DNA from: Pseudothioglobus sp905182815
GTDB lineage: Bacteria > Pseudomonadota > Gammaproteobacteria > PS1 > Pseudothioglobaceae
Reading direction: 5' to 3'
NCBI RefSeq assembly: GCF_048087625.1
Contig: NZ_CP159805.1
Location: forward strand, 1,240,001-1,304,000
DNA: 64,000 bases
A model generated the notes under the pieces. The model worked only from the letters and a program-made list of their open reading frames with translations, was not told the origin of the DNA and did no database searches. Shown in pieces: positions 1 to 8,524 of the stretch (within the stretch, counting starts at the first letter, position 1; every line of letters begins with the position of its first letter). A program made the translations under genes and the position numbers.

Positions 1-1
1 C

Positions 2-475
2 AAAAGTGACTCTATTGATGAAATATTTACCTCTCCCGAGGACCTAAAGTTAGGCTTTGATTCATTAAAATTAATTCTTGAGAAGAAAACAATTGATATG
101 CACAATGTTATGCTCTATGCAACGGCCCTAATAAATTTAGAAAAAAAATTAATGAAAAAACCAGATTTATTAAATCAAATTTCAAAAGAAATTAGTGTTA
201 TTAATAAACAAGAATTTTTTGACATTCACCATAGCAATTCAATAGCTAGACTGGCAGAGCTTTATAAAAATACACTTGGAAGCCTCAATCCAACAATCAT
301 GGTCCGAGGTGAACAAATTTATCTTTCAAACCGTCATACTGCAAACCATATAAGAGCCTTGTTACTTGCAGGAATAAGAGCTGTGTCTTTATGGAAAACT
401 CAAGGCGGTAATACTTGGCAATTATTGCTTAATAAGAAGAAAACACTTGAATGTATTAAATCTTTAGCAAATTAA
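2..475 (+). CDS. hflD: HflD family protein, 3' part (5' end outside window)
   Basis: The frame is open from base 2, so the gene begins before the window; an internal ATG at 98 is not the start. The C-terminal part has the HflD signature: a GIRA-x3-W segment (LLLAGIRAVSLWKTQGG) followed by a short basic helix. HflD is a mostly helical peripheral membrane protein, known in E. coli from lambda lysogenization and encoded beside the tRNA thiolase gene mnmA and purB; those neighbours would lie to the left and cannot be seen here. Family assignment rests on the C-terminal motif. Confidence 0.8.
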   Translation, partial: KSDSIDEIFTSPEDLKLGFDSLKLILEKKTIDMHNVMLYATALINLEKKLMKKPDLLNQISKEISVINKQEFFDIHHSNSIARLAELYKNTLGSLNPTIMVRGEQIYLSNRHTANHIRALLLAGIRAVSLWKTQGGNTWQLLLNKKKTLECIKSLAN

Positions 476-493
476 CCTAATGCAAACAAATGC

Positions 494-522
494 TTGCATA
501 AATCAAGTCGAGACTCTATAAT
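494..522 (+). promoter_or_regulatory. Candidate sigma70 promoter of rpsT
   Basis: TTGCAT at 494-499 and a perfect TATAAT at 517-522 are separated by 17 bp. Transcription would begin near 529, about 30 nt ahead of the rpsT ATG at 559. Seen by eye; not tested. Confidence 0.6.
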
Positions 523-558
523 TCATGTTTTCGTAATTTAAGCATTAACTAATAAAAT

Positions 559-819
559 ATGGCCAATTCAGCAGGATCAAAAAAACGCGCAAGACAAGCA
601 GTAAAGCGCAATAAACATAACTCTCAAATTAGAGCAAAAGTTCGTACCTTTATTAAGAAGGTTTCCTATGCTATTGATGCTGGAGATAAAAAAGAAGCAA
701 CTAGTGGTTTTACTGAAATGCAAAAAAATGTTGATCAGGCTGTAAGCAAGGGTTTAATGCATAAAAATCAAGCGGCTAGAAAGAAATCTCGTATTATTGC
801 TCAAATTAAGGCGCTATAA
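559..819 (+). CDS. rpsT: 30S ribosomal protein S20
   Basis: This 86-residue, very basic protein matches S20 throughout: the N-terminal MANSAGSKKRARQA-type start, a central helix rich in Lys/Arg, and the C-terminal KNQAARKKSRI segment. S20 binds 16S rRNA in the small subunit body during early assembly. It stands alone as a single gene, with its own promoter upstream (494-522) and an intrinsic terminator downstream (875-895), the usual arrangement in gammaproteobacteria. The start is fixed by the conserved N-terminus. Confidence 0.97.
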   Translation: MANSAGSKKRARQAVKRNKHNSQIRAKVRTFIKKVSYAIDAGDKKEATSGFTEMQKNVDQAVSKGLMHKNQAARKKSRIIAQIKAL

Positions 820-874
820 AATTTGCTTACTGCAGGTTAATATATCGATAGCAAAATCATTGCTATAATTAAAG

Positions 875-895
875 CCCTCTGTTGAGGGTTTTTTT
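875..895 (+). terminator. Intrinsic terminator of rpsT
   Basis: CCCTC, loop TGTT, GAGGG and a run of seven T residues follow rpsT by 55 nt. A TGCTATAAT extended -10 box sits just upstream at 861-869 and could serve the next gene, smrA, but a transcript from it would begin inside this hairpin. Confidence 0.85.
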
Positions 896-916
896 ATATT
901 CAAATTTTTTACTAAT

Positions 917-1411
917 ATGATTAATGAAAGCGACAAATCATTATTTCGATCTACTATAGATCAACAGAAACCTATCGATAAAGATGGTGTTAAAAAAACT
1001 GCTACCTCTAAAAATGGGTCAAACAAACTGTTTCAAAAATATAGTTTTTTATATGAACCTAATATATCTGGCTCCGAAGCTGTAGTTCATTATAAATCTG
1101 GATTATCGCCAAAAGTTCTTAAAAAAATGAAACAAGGCAACATAGGCTCCACTCCATCAATTGACTTGCATGGCCATAAGATAGAGGAGGCATGCCAATC
1201 ACTCTCTAAGTTTATTCATTTTCATTCAAACGAACGCTTTATTCATGTTATTCATGGAAAAGGTTATCACTCAGATAATGGCCTCTCAATTATGAAGTCC
1301 CAAGTAGTTCATTATCTAAAGCAACACCCAGAAGTGCTGGCATTCTGTTCCTGCACGCAGGAAATGGGCGGAACTGGGGCTGTTTTTGTTCACCTCAAAG
1401 CAAATGTTTAA
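917..1411 (+). CDS. smrA: Smr domain protein (SmrA-type DNA nuclease family)
   Basis: The protein has 164 residues. The N-terminal ~75 residues are low-complexity and polar. The C-terminal half is a Smr domain with the signature LDLHG-like IDLHGHKIEEA, then VIHGKGYHS, and the final HPEVLAFCSCTQEMGGTGAVFV block typical of gammaproteobacterial SmrA. Smr domains fold like the RNase E/MutS2 nicking domain and have DNA or RNA nuclease activity in several members; the substrate here is not known. The stop codon overlaps the likely xseA ATG by 8 nt, so the two DNA-related genes are probably co-transcribed. Confidence 0.85.
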   Translation: MINESDKSLFRSTIDQQKPIDKDGVKKTATSKNGSNKLFQKYSFLYEPNISGSEAVVHYKSGLSPKVLKKMKQGNIGSTPSIDLHGHKIEEACQSLSKFIHFHSNERFIHVIHGKGYHSDNGLSIMKSQVVHYLKQHPEVLAFCSCTQEMGGTGAVFVHLKANV

Positions 1412-2669
1412 TATTGATGAAATTTATACCGTATCTAACTTCTTGAGGTTGTGTCGAAGCTCAATTGAAAAAAATGTGCCGCATTGTTTCATTCAAGGTG
1501 AAATTTCAAACTTATCTAAACCATCTTCTGGGCATTGGTATTTTTCATTAAAAGATTCAAGTGGTCAAATCAGATGTGCATTTTTTAGGTTAAATCAGCG
1601 AAAAGTACAATTTAATCCTGAAAATGGAATGTCTGTAATTATTAGAGGGGCGCCAACACTTTATGAACAAAGAGGAGATTTTCAGCTAATAGTTCAACAA
1701 ATGGAGCCCGCAGGAATTGGAAACCTTCAGCTTGCGTTTGACCAACTAAAGAATAAGTTAAGGATTGAGGGATTATTTGAATTGGAGAATAAAAAAGATC
1801 TGCCCTTGTATCCTAAAAAAATTGGCGTCATCTCTTCATCCACTGGTTCAGTTATAAAGGACATAATTAAAGTTTTAAATTCACGCTACCCTTTTGCCGA
1901 AATTCTGCTTTATGACACAGTTGTTCAAGGTGAAAATGCGCATAAAAAAATAGTTAAAGCGCTTCAAGCTGCTGACAGTCAAAAAAATTGTGATGTTCTC
2001 ATTCTGGCAAGAGGTGGAGGATCATTAGAAGACTTATGGGCTTTCAATGAAGAAGAGCTTGCTCGAGAAATATTTAAATGCTCAACTCCCATAATTAGCT
2101 CTATAGGTCATGAAACTGATACAACAATTGCTGACTTTGTTGCTGATATAAGAGCACCAACCCCATCAGCTGCTGCTGTTTCTGCAACGCCTGACCGCAA
2201 CGTTTTAATCTATAAAGCATCTAAATTGAGAAAAAATTTGCAAGACTTAATGGTTCAGTCTTTGAGTCAAAAGCATGCATACCTAAATATGCTTCAGCTC
2301 AAAATTATTGATCCAAGTCAACAATTACTTCAAAATGCTCAAAAACTTGATGACTATGAGATGCGCTTATTTAGAATTACAAATAGTCTAATTGATAAAA
2401 ATAAGACAAATCTTAATCAACAAATAACTCGATTAAAAAACTACTCAGATTACTTCTTTAAGCACCAAAAAAATGAATTAAGTAATAAAGCCAGTCTTCT
2501 TAATCTTCTATCACCTCTTAATACTCTTTCAAGGGGTTACACAATAACGCATAATGAAAAAGAAAAAGTTATAGTTTCATTTAGAAAAATTAATTCTGGA
2601 GACCTTATTGTTACTAAATTTCATGACGGTAAAGTCATTTCAAAAGTTACAAAGAAAGAGGATAATTAG
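1404..2669 (+). CDS. xseA: Exodeoxyribonuclease VII large subunit
   Basis: XseA degrades single-stranded DNA from either end together with the small subunit XseB. The N-terminal OB-fold is clear (QGEISNLSKPSSGHWYFSLKD, then QIRCAFFR), followed by the catalytic domain with ISSSTGSVIKDI, an ARGGGSLEDLWAFNEE block and IGHETDTTIADFVADIRAPTPSAAA. A coiled-coil-rich region precedes the C-terminal LSRGYTI motif. The length of 421 residues is close to the family norm. I chose the ATG at 1404, which overlaps the smrA stop; an in-frame TTG at 1386 adds six unconserved residues. No xseB is visible in the window. Confidence 0.95.
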   Translation: MFNIDEIYTVSNFLRLCRSSIEKNVPHCFIQGEISNLSKPSSGHWYFSLKDSSGQIRCAFFRLNQRKVQFNPENGMSVIIRGAPTLYEQRGDFQLIVQQMEPAGIGNLQLAFDQLKNKLRIEGLFELENKKDLPLYPKKIGVISSSTGSVIKDIIKVLNSRYPFAEILLYDTVVQGENAHKKIVKALQAADSQKNCDVLILARGGGSLEDLWAFNEEELAREIFKCSTPIISSIGHETDTTIADFVADIRAPTPSAAAVSATPDRNVLIYKASKLRKNLQDLMVQSLSQKHAYLNMLQLKIIDPSQQLLQNAQKLDDYEMRLFRITNSLIDKNKTNLNQQITRLKNYSDYFFKHQKNELSNKASLLNLLSPLNTLSRGYTITHNEKEKVIVSFRKINSGDLIVTKFHDGKVISKVTKKEDN

Positions 2670-2698
2670 AGCACATCAACACTCTAGTAAATTAAATT

Positions 2699-3103
2699 AT
2701 GCAATCTAATGTTTCATTTTTACGTCGATTAGGCTCAATTACTTATGATCTATTGCTTGTATTCTCATTTGTATTTTTTATTGCCGGAATAGTAATTCTT
2801 ATCAACCAAAAAGAGCCTATCACTAATAGTCTTTTCTTTTATCTTTTAACGCTTCCAGTAATCTTCTCTTACTTCTCCATATCATGGGTTAAAGGTAAGC
2901 AGACTCTGGGCATGAGAGCTTGGAAGTTTGAAATTACCCAGCAAGATGGTGAAAATGTCACTTATAAGCAATCTCTTTTAAGGTTAATATTAGCGATAAC
3001 TTCATTAGCAGGAATTGGCTTTATATTTCAGTTTTTTAATAAATATAAGCTTCCATTGCATGATTACTATTCGAAAACTTACCTTACTGAAATTCATAAA
3101 TAA
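2699..3103 (+). CDS. RDD family membrane protein
   Basis: The 134-residue protein begins with RRLGSITYDLL, the Arg-Asp-type entry of the RDD domain, and has two or three hydrophobic helices (about residues 15-35, 45-63 and 98-112). The WVKGKQTLGMRAWKFEI segment between helices 2 and 3 is the most conserved RDD motif. The second Asp appears near the C-terminus in PLHDYYS. Its role is unknown; some RDD proteins have been linked to ion transport. Its stop codon abuts the ftsB ATG, which places it at the head of the ftsB-ftsQ operon. Confidence 0.85.
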   Translation: MQSNVSFLRRLGSITYDLLLVFSFVFFIAGIVILINQKEPITNSLFFYLLTLPVIFSYFSISWVKGKQTLGMRAWKFEITQQDGENVTYKQSLLRLILAITSLAGIGFIFQFFNKYKLPLHDYYSKTYLTEIHK

Positions 3104-3463
3104 ATGAGTAATAGATCTGCCACAGGACTAATTGGGTTTATTAATAGAAATAAACTTACTCTGGTTCTCATTGTTATTTTATTTTCTCTAATAAAGCAGA
3201 ATATTTTTACTAATAATTTCCCATATATTGTTTTAAATAAACAAAAAATAATCAATGATATTAAGAAAACTAATACTAATTTAATAGATCAAAATGCTCT
3301 GATTGAAGGTCAAATAAACAGCTTTACTGAAGAAGACTCAAGATTGGTTGAGTCTAAAGCTAGATTTAAATATGGCCTAATTAAGGAAGGGGAATATTTT
3401 TTTAAAATTAATAAGATTATCGTAACTGATAATTTAGAAGAAACTATTGATTCTTCTTTATAA
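3104..3463 (+). CDS. ftsB: Septum formation initiator FtsB
   Basis: FtsB is a single-pass inner membrane protein that joins FtsL and FtsQ in the divisome. This 119-residue protein has a short basic cytoplasmic start, one membrane helix (about residues 17-34), a coiled-coil stretch (about 45-75), and the FtsB/DivIC closing motif ESKARFKYGLIKEGEYFFKI. Position supports the call: ftsB directly precedes ispD in E. coli as well, and ftsQ is seven genes downstream here. The N-terminal extension of ~15 residues before the helix is a little longer than in E. coli. Confidence 0.85.
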   Translation: MSNRSATGLIGFINRNKLTLVLIVILFSLIKQNIFTNNFPYIVLNKQKIINDIKKTNTNLIDQNALIEGQINSFTEEDSRLVESKARFKYGLIKEGEYFFKINKIIVTDNLEETIDSSL

Positions 3464-3488
3464 TTAATGGCATTATCTCAATCTTATA

Positions 3489-4199
3489 ATGAAGCCTTTT
3501 GCTGACATGAATAATGATAATTATTACTTGGTAATGCCAGCTAGTGGCATGGGGAAGAGGATGAAATCTGAAACCCCAAAACAATACCTCAAGCTTAGTA
3601 ATGGCCTAACTATAATAGATCAATGCCTTAAAACACTTCTAAAGGTTGACGTAATTTCGGGCTTTGTCATTGCTCTTTCTGAAAAAGACACTTTATTTAA
3701 ATCTTCAATCTATTTTAACCACTCAAAAATGTTAGCAAGTGCCAAGGGAGGGAAGGAAAGATTTAATTCTGTTCTAAATGCATTAAATTCACTAGCAAAG
3801 ATTGCAAAACCTAATGACTGGATTTTAGTGCATGATTCAGTTCGCCCTTGTGTTAAAAAAATAGACATTGAAATGTTGATTAATGAGTTATCAAATCATC
3901 AAACTGGTGGTATTTTAGCTACCGGTGTTGTCGATACAATTAAACAAGTTGCCATTAATGGAAAAGTGTCTACAATTGATCGAAGCAAACTTTTTAAGGC
4001 TCAAACCCCTCAAATGTTTAGGTATGGAGTCTTAAAAGATGCATTGGAAAATGCAGTAAAACTTAATCATAATATTACAGATGAGTCTGAAGCAATAGAA
4101 AACCTAGGTTATTCAATTAAAATTGTTGTTGGCTCTTCAAGTAATATTAAAATTACTCAAATAGATGACCTTGAGCAAGCGAACCACTACCTTCAGTAA
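3489..4199 (+). CDS. ispD: 2-C-methyl-D-erythritol 4-phosphate cytidylyltransferase
   Basis: IspD transfers CMP from CTP to methylerythritol phosphate, the third step of the MEP isoprenoid pathway. The nucleotide-binding loop reads MPASGMGKRMKSETPKQYLKL, and the later blocks VHDSVRPCV, ATGVVDTIK, KAQTPQMF and ITDESEAIENLG are all present. The usual PAAG and HDAARP read PASG and HDSVRP here, a mild divergence. Length 236 is normal; an in-frame ATG six codons in (MNNDN) is an equally good start. It is followed by ispF after 3 nt. Confidence 0.93.
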   Translation: MKPFADMNNDNYYLVMPASGMGKRMKSETPKQYLKLSNGLTIIDQCLKTLLKVDVISGFVIALSEKDTLFKSSIYFNHSKMLASAKGGKERFNSVLNALNSLAKIAKPNDWILVHDSVRPCVKKIDIEMLINELSNHQTGGILATGVVDTIKQVAINGKVSTIDRSKLFKAQTPQMFRYGVLKDALENAVKLNHNITDESEAIENLGYSIKIVVGSSSNIKITQIDDLEQANHYLQ

Positions 4200-4202
4200 A
4201 TT

Positions 4203-4679
4203 ATGACTATAAAAACAGGCATAGGACAAGACTCTCATGCATTCGAAAAAAAACCTGGAAAGCCTTTAATACTATCAGGCATCAAATTTGATCACTCTTT
4301 TGGCTTAAAAGGCAATAGTGATGCAGATGTTGTCTTTCATTCAATCACTAATGCTATATCAAGCATTACTGGTAAAAATATTTTAGGGACAGTAGCGGAC
4401 AAACTTGTGCAACAAGGAGAAAAGGACAGTAGTAAATACCTTCAACTTGCACTTGATGATTTGCATGAATGGAAAATAAATCATATAGCAATATCAGTAG
4501 AATGCTTAAACCCAAAAATATCACCAAAAATTGATCTTATGAAACAAAAAATTTCTACTATCTGCAAAATAAAAATTGCTGATGTAGGCATAACTGCAAC
4601 TTCAGGTGAAGGGTTGACCGCCTTTGGAAGAGGCGAAGGAATTCAAGCAATAACCATCATAACCGTTAGCAAATCATGA
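4203..4679 (+). CDS. ispF: 2-C-methyl-D-erythritol 2,4-cyclodiphosphate synthase, divergent type
   Basis: IspF cyclises CDP-methylerythritol 2-phosphate with loss of CMP. The metal ligands are in place: D10 and H12 in GIGQDSHAF, and a later His in DVVFHSI. The body differs from the usual gammaproteobacterial form: GIGQDSH replaces G-x-DVH, and the LGDIG-xx-FPDTD block is replaced by ILGTVADKL followed by KDSSKYL. From memory, this DSH-type variant is the form found in chlamydiae. The C-terminal block ITATSGEGLTAFGRGEGI is conserved. Its stop codon overlaps the murC ATG (ATGA). Confidence 0.9.
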   Translation: MTIKTGIGQDSHAFEKKPGKPLILSGIKFDHSFGLKGNSDADVVFHSITNAISSITGKNILGTVADKLVQQGEKDSSKYLQLALDDLHEWKINHIAISVECLNPKISPKIDLMKQKISTICKIKIADVGITATSGEGLTAFGRGEGIQAITIITVSKS

Positions 4680-6088
4680 CTCTAATAGATAACCCCACAC
4701 GCTCAAAAATTAAAAAAATACACTTCATAGGAATAGGCGGCTCTGGGATGAGCGGTATTGCAGAAGTTCTTGCTAACTTAGGTTACGAAATATCTGGATC
4801 AGACATTCAGTCCAATCAAGCAACAAAAAAACTTGAAGAAATAGGCTGTAATATTAGCTATTCGCAAAAAGCTGAAAATGTTAAAGGCAAACAGGCAGTA
4901 GTTGTGTCTTCCGCAATCAATAAAAATAACCCTGAACTTCAAGAAGCTAGGCAGCAAAAACTATTAATTGTTCCAAGAGCTGAAATGCTGGGAGAGCTTA
5001 TGCGCTTTCGCTTTGGAATAGCAATTTCAGGAACTCATGGCAAAACAACTACAACCAGCCTGATTGTTCACATAATGACTGAAGCAAAGCTTGACCCAAC
5101 TTACATTATTGGGGGCATTATAAATGCAACCGGTATGAACGCCAAACTAGGAAAAAGTGATTATTTAATTGCCGAAGCAGATGAAAGCGATGCATCTTTT
5201 CTTCACCTTCAGCCCATGTTGAGTGTTATTACTAACATTGATGAAGACCACATGAGTACTTATAATCATAGCTATGACAACCTAACTGATGCCTTTATAA
5301 GCTTTACATCAAATCTGCCTTTCTATGGAGTTTGTGTTGCTTGTATTGATGATGGCGGAGTTAAGGACATCCTTAAAAAAATTCATAGGCCAGTTTTGAG
5401 TTATGGCTTCAGTGATGATGCAGATGTCCAGGCATCAAACGTTAAACAGAATGAAATGAAAATGTCATTTGATGTTAACTGTAAAAAATATCAAAAAAAA
5501 TTTCCTGTGTCACTTAATTTAATAGGAAGGCATAATATCTTAAATTCTCTTGCTGCAATTAGTGTTGCAATTGAACTAGAAATAGAGCTTAAGGTAATAC
5601 AGAAAGCATTGTCTCATTTTAGTGGAGTATCAAGAAGGCTTGATTACCACCAGAATTTAACTGTAAATACTTCTCTTATTCCACTCTTTGATGATTATGG
5701 ACATCATCCCAATGAAATCACTGAGGTTGTAAGTACTTTAAGAAATACCTATCCAGATAAAAGGCTTGTGGTTATTTTTCAGCCTCATAGATATTCACGA
5801 ACTAGAGACCTATTCAATGATTTTGTGAGCTGCCTATCTAAAGTAGATGTATTAGTTTTACTTAATATATATTCAGCCAATGAGTCGCCAATTAATACAA
5901 TTAGCTCATCAACCCTTGCCGACTCGATAAGAAGAAGAAGTTCAATCGATCCAATCGTAGTTAAAGATATTGATGAAATAATTGAAATAATTCCAAATAT
6001 AGTTACTGAAAATGATGTAATTCTTACTCTTGGAGCTGGTGATGTCAATAAAATCCCACACCAGTTAAAAGATCATTTTCATGAATAA
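4676..6088 (+). CDS. murC: UDP-N-acetylmuramate--L-alanine ligase
   Basis: MurC adds L-Ala to UDP-MurNAc in the cytoplasm, opening the peptide stem of peptidoglycan. The N-terminal Rossmann domain shows HFIGIGGSGMSGIAEVL (about residues 16-32), the ATP loop is GTHGKTTTTS (119-128), and the central IAEADESDASFL and TNIDEDHM motifs are intact, as is the C-terminal HHPNEI and FQPHRYSR. Length 470 is normal. It overlaps ispF upstream and is followed by murB after 6 nt, within the ftsB-ftsQ operon. Confidence 0.97.
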   Translation: MTLIDNPTRSKIKKIHFIGIGGSGMSGIAEVLANLGYEISGSDIQSNQATKKLEEIGCNISYSQKAENVKGKQAVVVSSAINKNNPELQEARQQKLLIVPRAEMLGELMRFRFGIAISGTHGKTTTTSLIVHIMTEAKLDPTYIIGGIINATGMNAKLGKSDYLIAEADESDASFLHLQPMLSVITNIDEDHMSTYNHSYDNLTDAFISFTSNLPFYGVCVACIDDGGVKDILKKIHRPVLSYGFSDDADVQASNVKQNEMKMSFDVNCKKYQKKFPVSLNLIGRHNILNSLAAISVAIELEIELKVIQKALSHFSGVSRRLDYHQNLTVNTSLIPLFDDYGHHPNEITEVVSTLRNTYPDKRLVVIFQPHRYSRTRDLFNDFVSCLSKVDVLVLLNIYSANESPINTISSSTLADSIRRRSSIDPIVVKDIDEIIEIIPNIVTENDVILTLGAGDVNKIPHQLKDHFHE

Positions 6089-6094
6089 AAGATA

Positions 6095-6928
6095 ATGCTC
6101 AAGTTTAATGAACCAATGTCAAAACACTGTTCTTTAAGATCAGGAGGAATATCTAGTGAATTTCTTAAGCCTGAAGATGTTAATGAGCTCTCTAATTTTT
6201 TAAAAATCAATACAAAGCCTGTTTTAATGGTTGGGCTAGGAAGTAACCTATTGATCCGTGATAGAGGATTTAATGGCGTAACAATTAATACAAAAAATCT
6301 CAAAGATATTTCTATTTCAAATGGATTAATCGAGTCAGGAGCAGGAACCTCTCTCGCAAAATTATCAAGATTTTCTCAAGCAAATTTAAAATTTGGAGCT
6401 GAATTCCTTAGTGCTATTCCTGGAAGTGTAGGCGGCGCATTAGCGATGAATGCAGGTGCATTTGGCTCTGAGATATGGCAATATGTCCATTCAGTCAAAA
6501 CCATTAATTTATCTGGAGAGATCCAAGAAAGATTTCCCAAAGATTATAAAATTTCTTATCGATCTACTCTTCATAAATTTAGTGACGAAGTTTTTATTAG
6601 TGCTATTTTTGACTTTAATTTAAAGCAGCCCAATGACAATGTTCGGGACTTGCTTCATAAAAGAAACTCGACACAACCAATCGGTTTAGCAAGCTGTGGG
6701 AGTGTTTTTAAAAATCCTAAAGATCATTATGCAGCTAAATTAATTGAGTCAACTGGCCTTAAAGGATTTTGTATTGGAGGAGCCTGTGTTTCAGAAATGC
6801 ACGCAAACTATATTATTAATCAGAATAATGCAAGTGCTTCAGATATTGAAAATTTAATTACTCATATTCAAAGTGTAATAAAGAATAAACATAATATTGA
6901 ACTTGAAACTGAAATAATAATCATATGA
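6095..6928 (+). CDS. murB: UDP-N-acetylenolpyruvoylglucosamine reductase
   Basis: MurB reduces the enolpyruvyl group to give UDP-MurNAc, using NADPH and FAD. The FAD-binding blocks are visible: VGLGSNLLI near residue 47, then AIPGSVGGALAMNAGAFG (about 108-124). The catalytic Ser sits in ASCGSVFKNP and the closing Glu in the ELETEI tail. At 277 residues it is the short, type II-like form without the extra C-terminal loop of E. coli MurB (342 residues). It overlaps ddl by 4 nt (ATGA). Placement of murB between murC and ddl is common in bacteria. Confidence 0.95.
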   Translation: MLKFNEPMSKHCSLRSGGISSEFLKPEDVNELSNFLKINTKPVLMVGLGSNLLIRDRGFNGVTINTKNLKDISISNGLIESGAGTSLAKLSRFSQANLKFGAEFLSAIPGSVGGALAMNAGAFGSEIWQYVHSVKTINLSGEIQERFPKDYKISYRSTLHKFSDEVFISAIFDFNLKQPNDNVRDLLHKRNSTQPIGLASCGSVFKNPKDHYAAKLIESTGLKGFCIGGACVSEMHANYIINQNNASASDIENLITHIQSVIKNKHNIELETEIIII

Positions 6929-7803
6929 TTGCTGTATTAATGGGAGGCTACTCAGCTGAGAGAGAAATATCACTTCTTAGTGGCCATGCTGTTTATGAAG
7001 CTCTTCTTAAAAGTAATGTGGATTGTTTCTCATTTGATCTCACCCATGAAAATCTTGAAAGTCTTTGGGAAAAAGAATTTGATAAAGCGTTTATTGTCTT
7101 ACATGGCAGGGGCGGTGAAGATGGCTACATTCAATCCCAACTTATAAAAAAAGGTATCCCGTTTACAGGATCTAATGCTATTGCATCAAATCTATGCATG
7201 AATAAAGCTACTACTAAAGACTTATGGAGTAATCATAGCCTTCCCCTATCTCCCTCAATCGTGGCTATAAAAGGGCAGAATTTAGATTCAATAAATTTTC
7301 CTCTTCCATGGGCTGTAAAGCCAACTTTGGAAGGCTCTAGTATTGGTATTACAAAGGTTAAAAATCAGAATGAACTTGATGAAGCACTTAAAGCAGCATG
7401 GCATTATAACGATGAAGCATTAATAGAGCAGTGGGTTGAAGGTGATGAATATACTGTTGCAATATTAAATAACAAAACGCTCCCAAGTATAAAAATTATT
7501 TCTGACCATGATATTTACGACTATCACTCAAAATACTTTAGTAATAAAACCGAATATCTTTGTCCGTCAGGTTTAACTATAGCGCAAGAAAAAAATATTC
7601 AAATGATAGCTTTAAAGGCCTTTAATTTAACTGGCGCATCTGGCTGGGGTAGGGTTGACTTTATTCTTGATAAAAATATGAAGCCATACTTATTAGAAAT
7701 AAATACAGTGCCGGGTATGACATCTCACTCACTTGTTCCAATTGCAGCTAAAGCCTCCAATATAAGTTTTGAAGAATTAGTAATCAAAATCCTTAATGGC
7801 TAG
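6925..7803 (+). CDS. ddl: D-alanine--D-alanine ligase
   Basis: Ddl makes D-Ala-D-Ala for the end of the peptidoglycan stem. It is an ATP-grasp enzyme of 292 residues. Visible motifs are GGYSAEREISLLSG at the N-terminus, LHGRGGEDG, the ATP loop LEGSSIGITKV, and the C-terminal metal-binding block EINTVPGMTSHSLVP. It is slightly shorter than E. coli DdlB (306) with no missing motif. The start overlaps murB and the end overlaps ftsQ, as in many dcw clusters. Confidence 0.96.
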   Translation: MIAVLMGGYSAEREISLLSGHAVYEALLKSNVDCFSFDLTHENLESLWEKEFDKAFIVLHGRGGEDGYIQSQLIKKGIPFTGSNAIASNLCMNKATTKDLWSNHSLPLSPSIVAIKGQNLDSINFPLPWAVKPTLEGSSIGITKVKNQNELDEALKAAWHYNDEALIEQWVEGDEYTVAILNNKTLPSIKIISDHDIYDYHSKYFSNKTEYLCPSGLTIAQEKNIQMIALKAFNLTGASGWGRVDFILDKNMKPYLLEINTVPGMTSHSLVPIAAKASNISFEELVIKILNG

Positions 7804-8524
7804 AGAAAGAAAAAATTACGTAAAGAAACCAAAAAAACCTTTTAAGTATTTTTTAAACAAAATATTTAAATTAGTTTTCTATATACTTTTTGCGCTTTCA
7901 ATTGCCTTCTTGATATATCTTGTTGAAAAATCAACCCTACTCAAACCAAATATTTCATGGGAAATAAAGGGAGAATTGCAAGCCCAAGCTTATGAATATG
8001 ATGAATTAATTAAACCTCTTCTTGTCAATAAATATTTACTTAATCTCTCTCAAATTAAAAATAAACTAGAACAGAGTCCGTGGGTTTCAAATGTAGAAGT
8101 TGAAAGAATATTTTGGAATAGGATTAGAATATCATTAGAAAAGCATGATATTGCTATGCGATATGGAACTGAAGGTTATATATCCTCTCGAGGCATATTA
8201 TTTAAACCAAACTTAACAATTAACTCTGGAAAACCAATTGGAATAGTATCTGAATCAGAGGTTCAACAATTTTATTTTGACTTTACTATGTACCAGTCAA
8301 TCCTTGAGCCGGTTAAAATTTCTCTTTTTGAAAGGACTTCCATTGATGAATTAACATTAGATAACAATATAAAGGTTATTTTAGGATATCAAAAACAAAA
8401 TGAACGCCTAGAGTTATTTATCAAATCTTTTGAAAAACTAAAGAAGTATAAAAAAATTAGAACAAGAGGAATTTTTGATATGAGATACCCTAATGGCTTT
8501 GCGTTGAGCTATTCGCCATTATGA
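7796..8524 (+). CDS. ftsQ: Cell division protein FtsQ
   Basis: FtsQ is a bitopic inner membrane protein that links FtsB/FtsL to other divisome parts through a periplasmic POTRA domain. The 242-residue protein has a basic cytoplasmic tail, one membrane helix (about residues 25-44), a POTRA region with LLNLSQIKNKLEQSPWVSNVEVERIFWNRIRI, and a C-terminal beta domain ending in MRYPNGFALSY. The usual ftsA and ftsZ do not follow; instead the 3' end overlaps the convergent gene on the minus strand by 35 nt. Confidence 0.92.
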   Translation: MARERKNYVKKPKKPFKYFLNKIFKLVFYILFALSIAFLIYLVEKSTLLKPNISWEIKGELQAQAYEYDELIKPLLVNKYLLNLSQIKNKLEQSPWVSNVEVERIFWNRIRISLEKHDIAMRYGTEGYISSRGILFKPNLTINSGKPIGIVSESEVQQFYFDFTMYQSILEPVKISLFERTSIDELTLDNNIKVILGYQKQNERLELFIKSFEKLKKYKKIRTRGIFDMRYPNGFALSYSPL

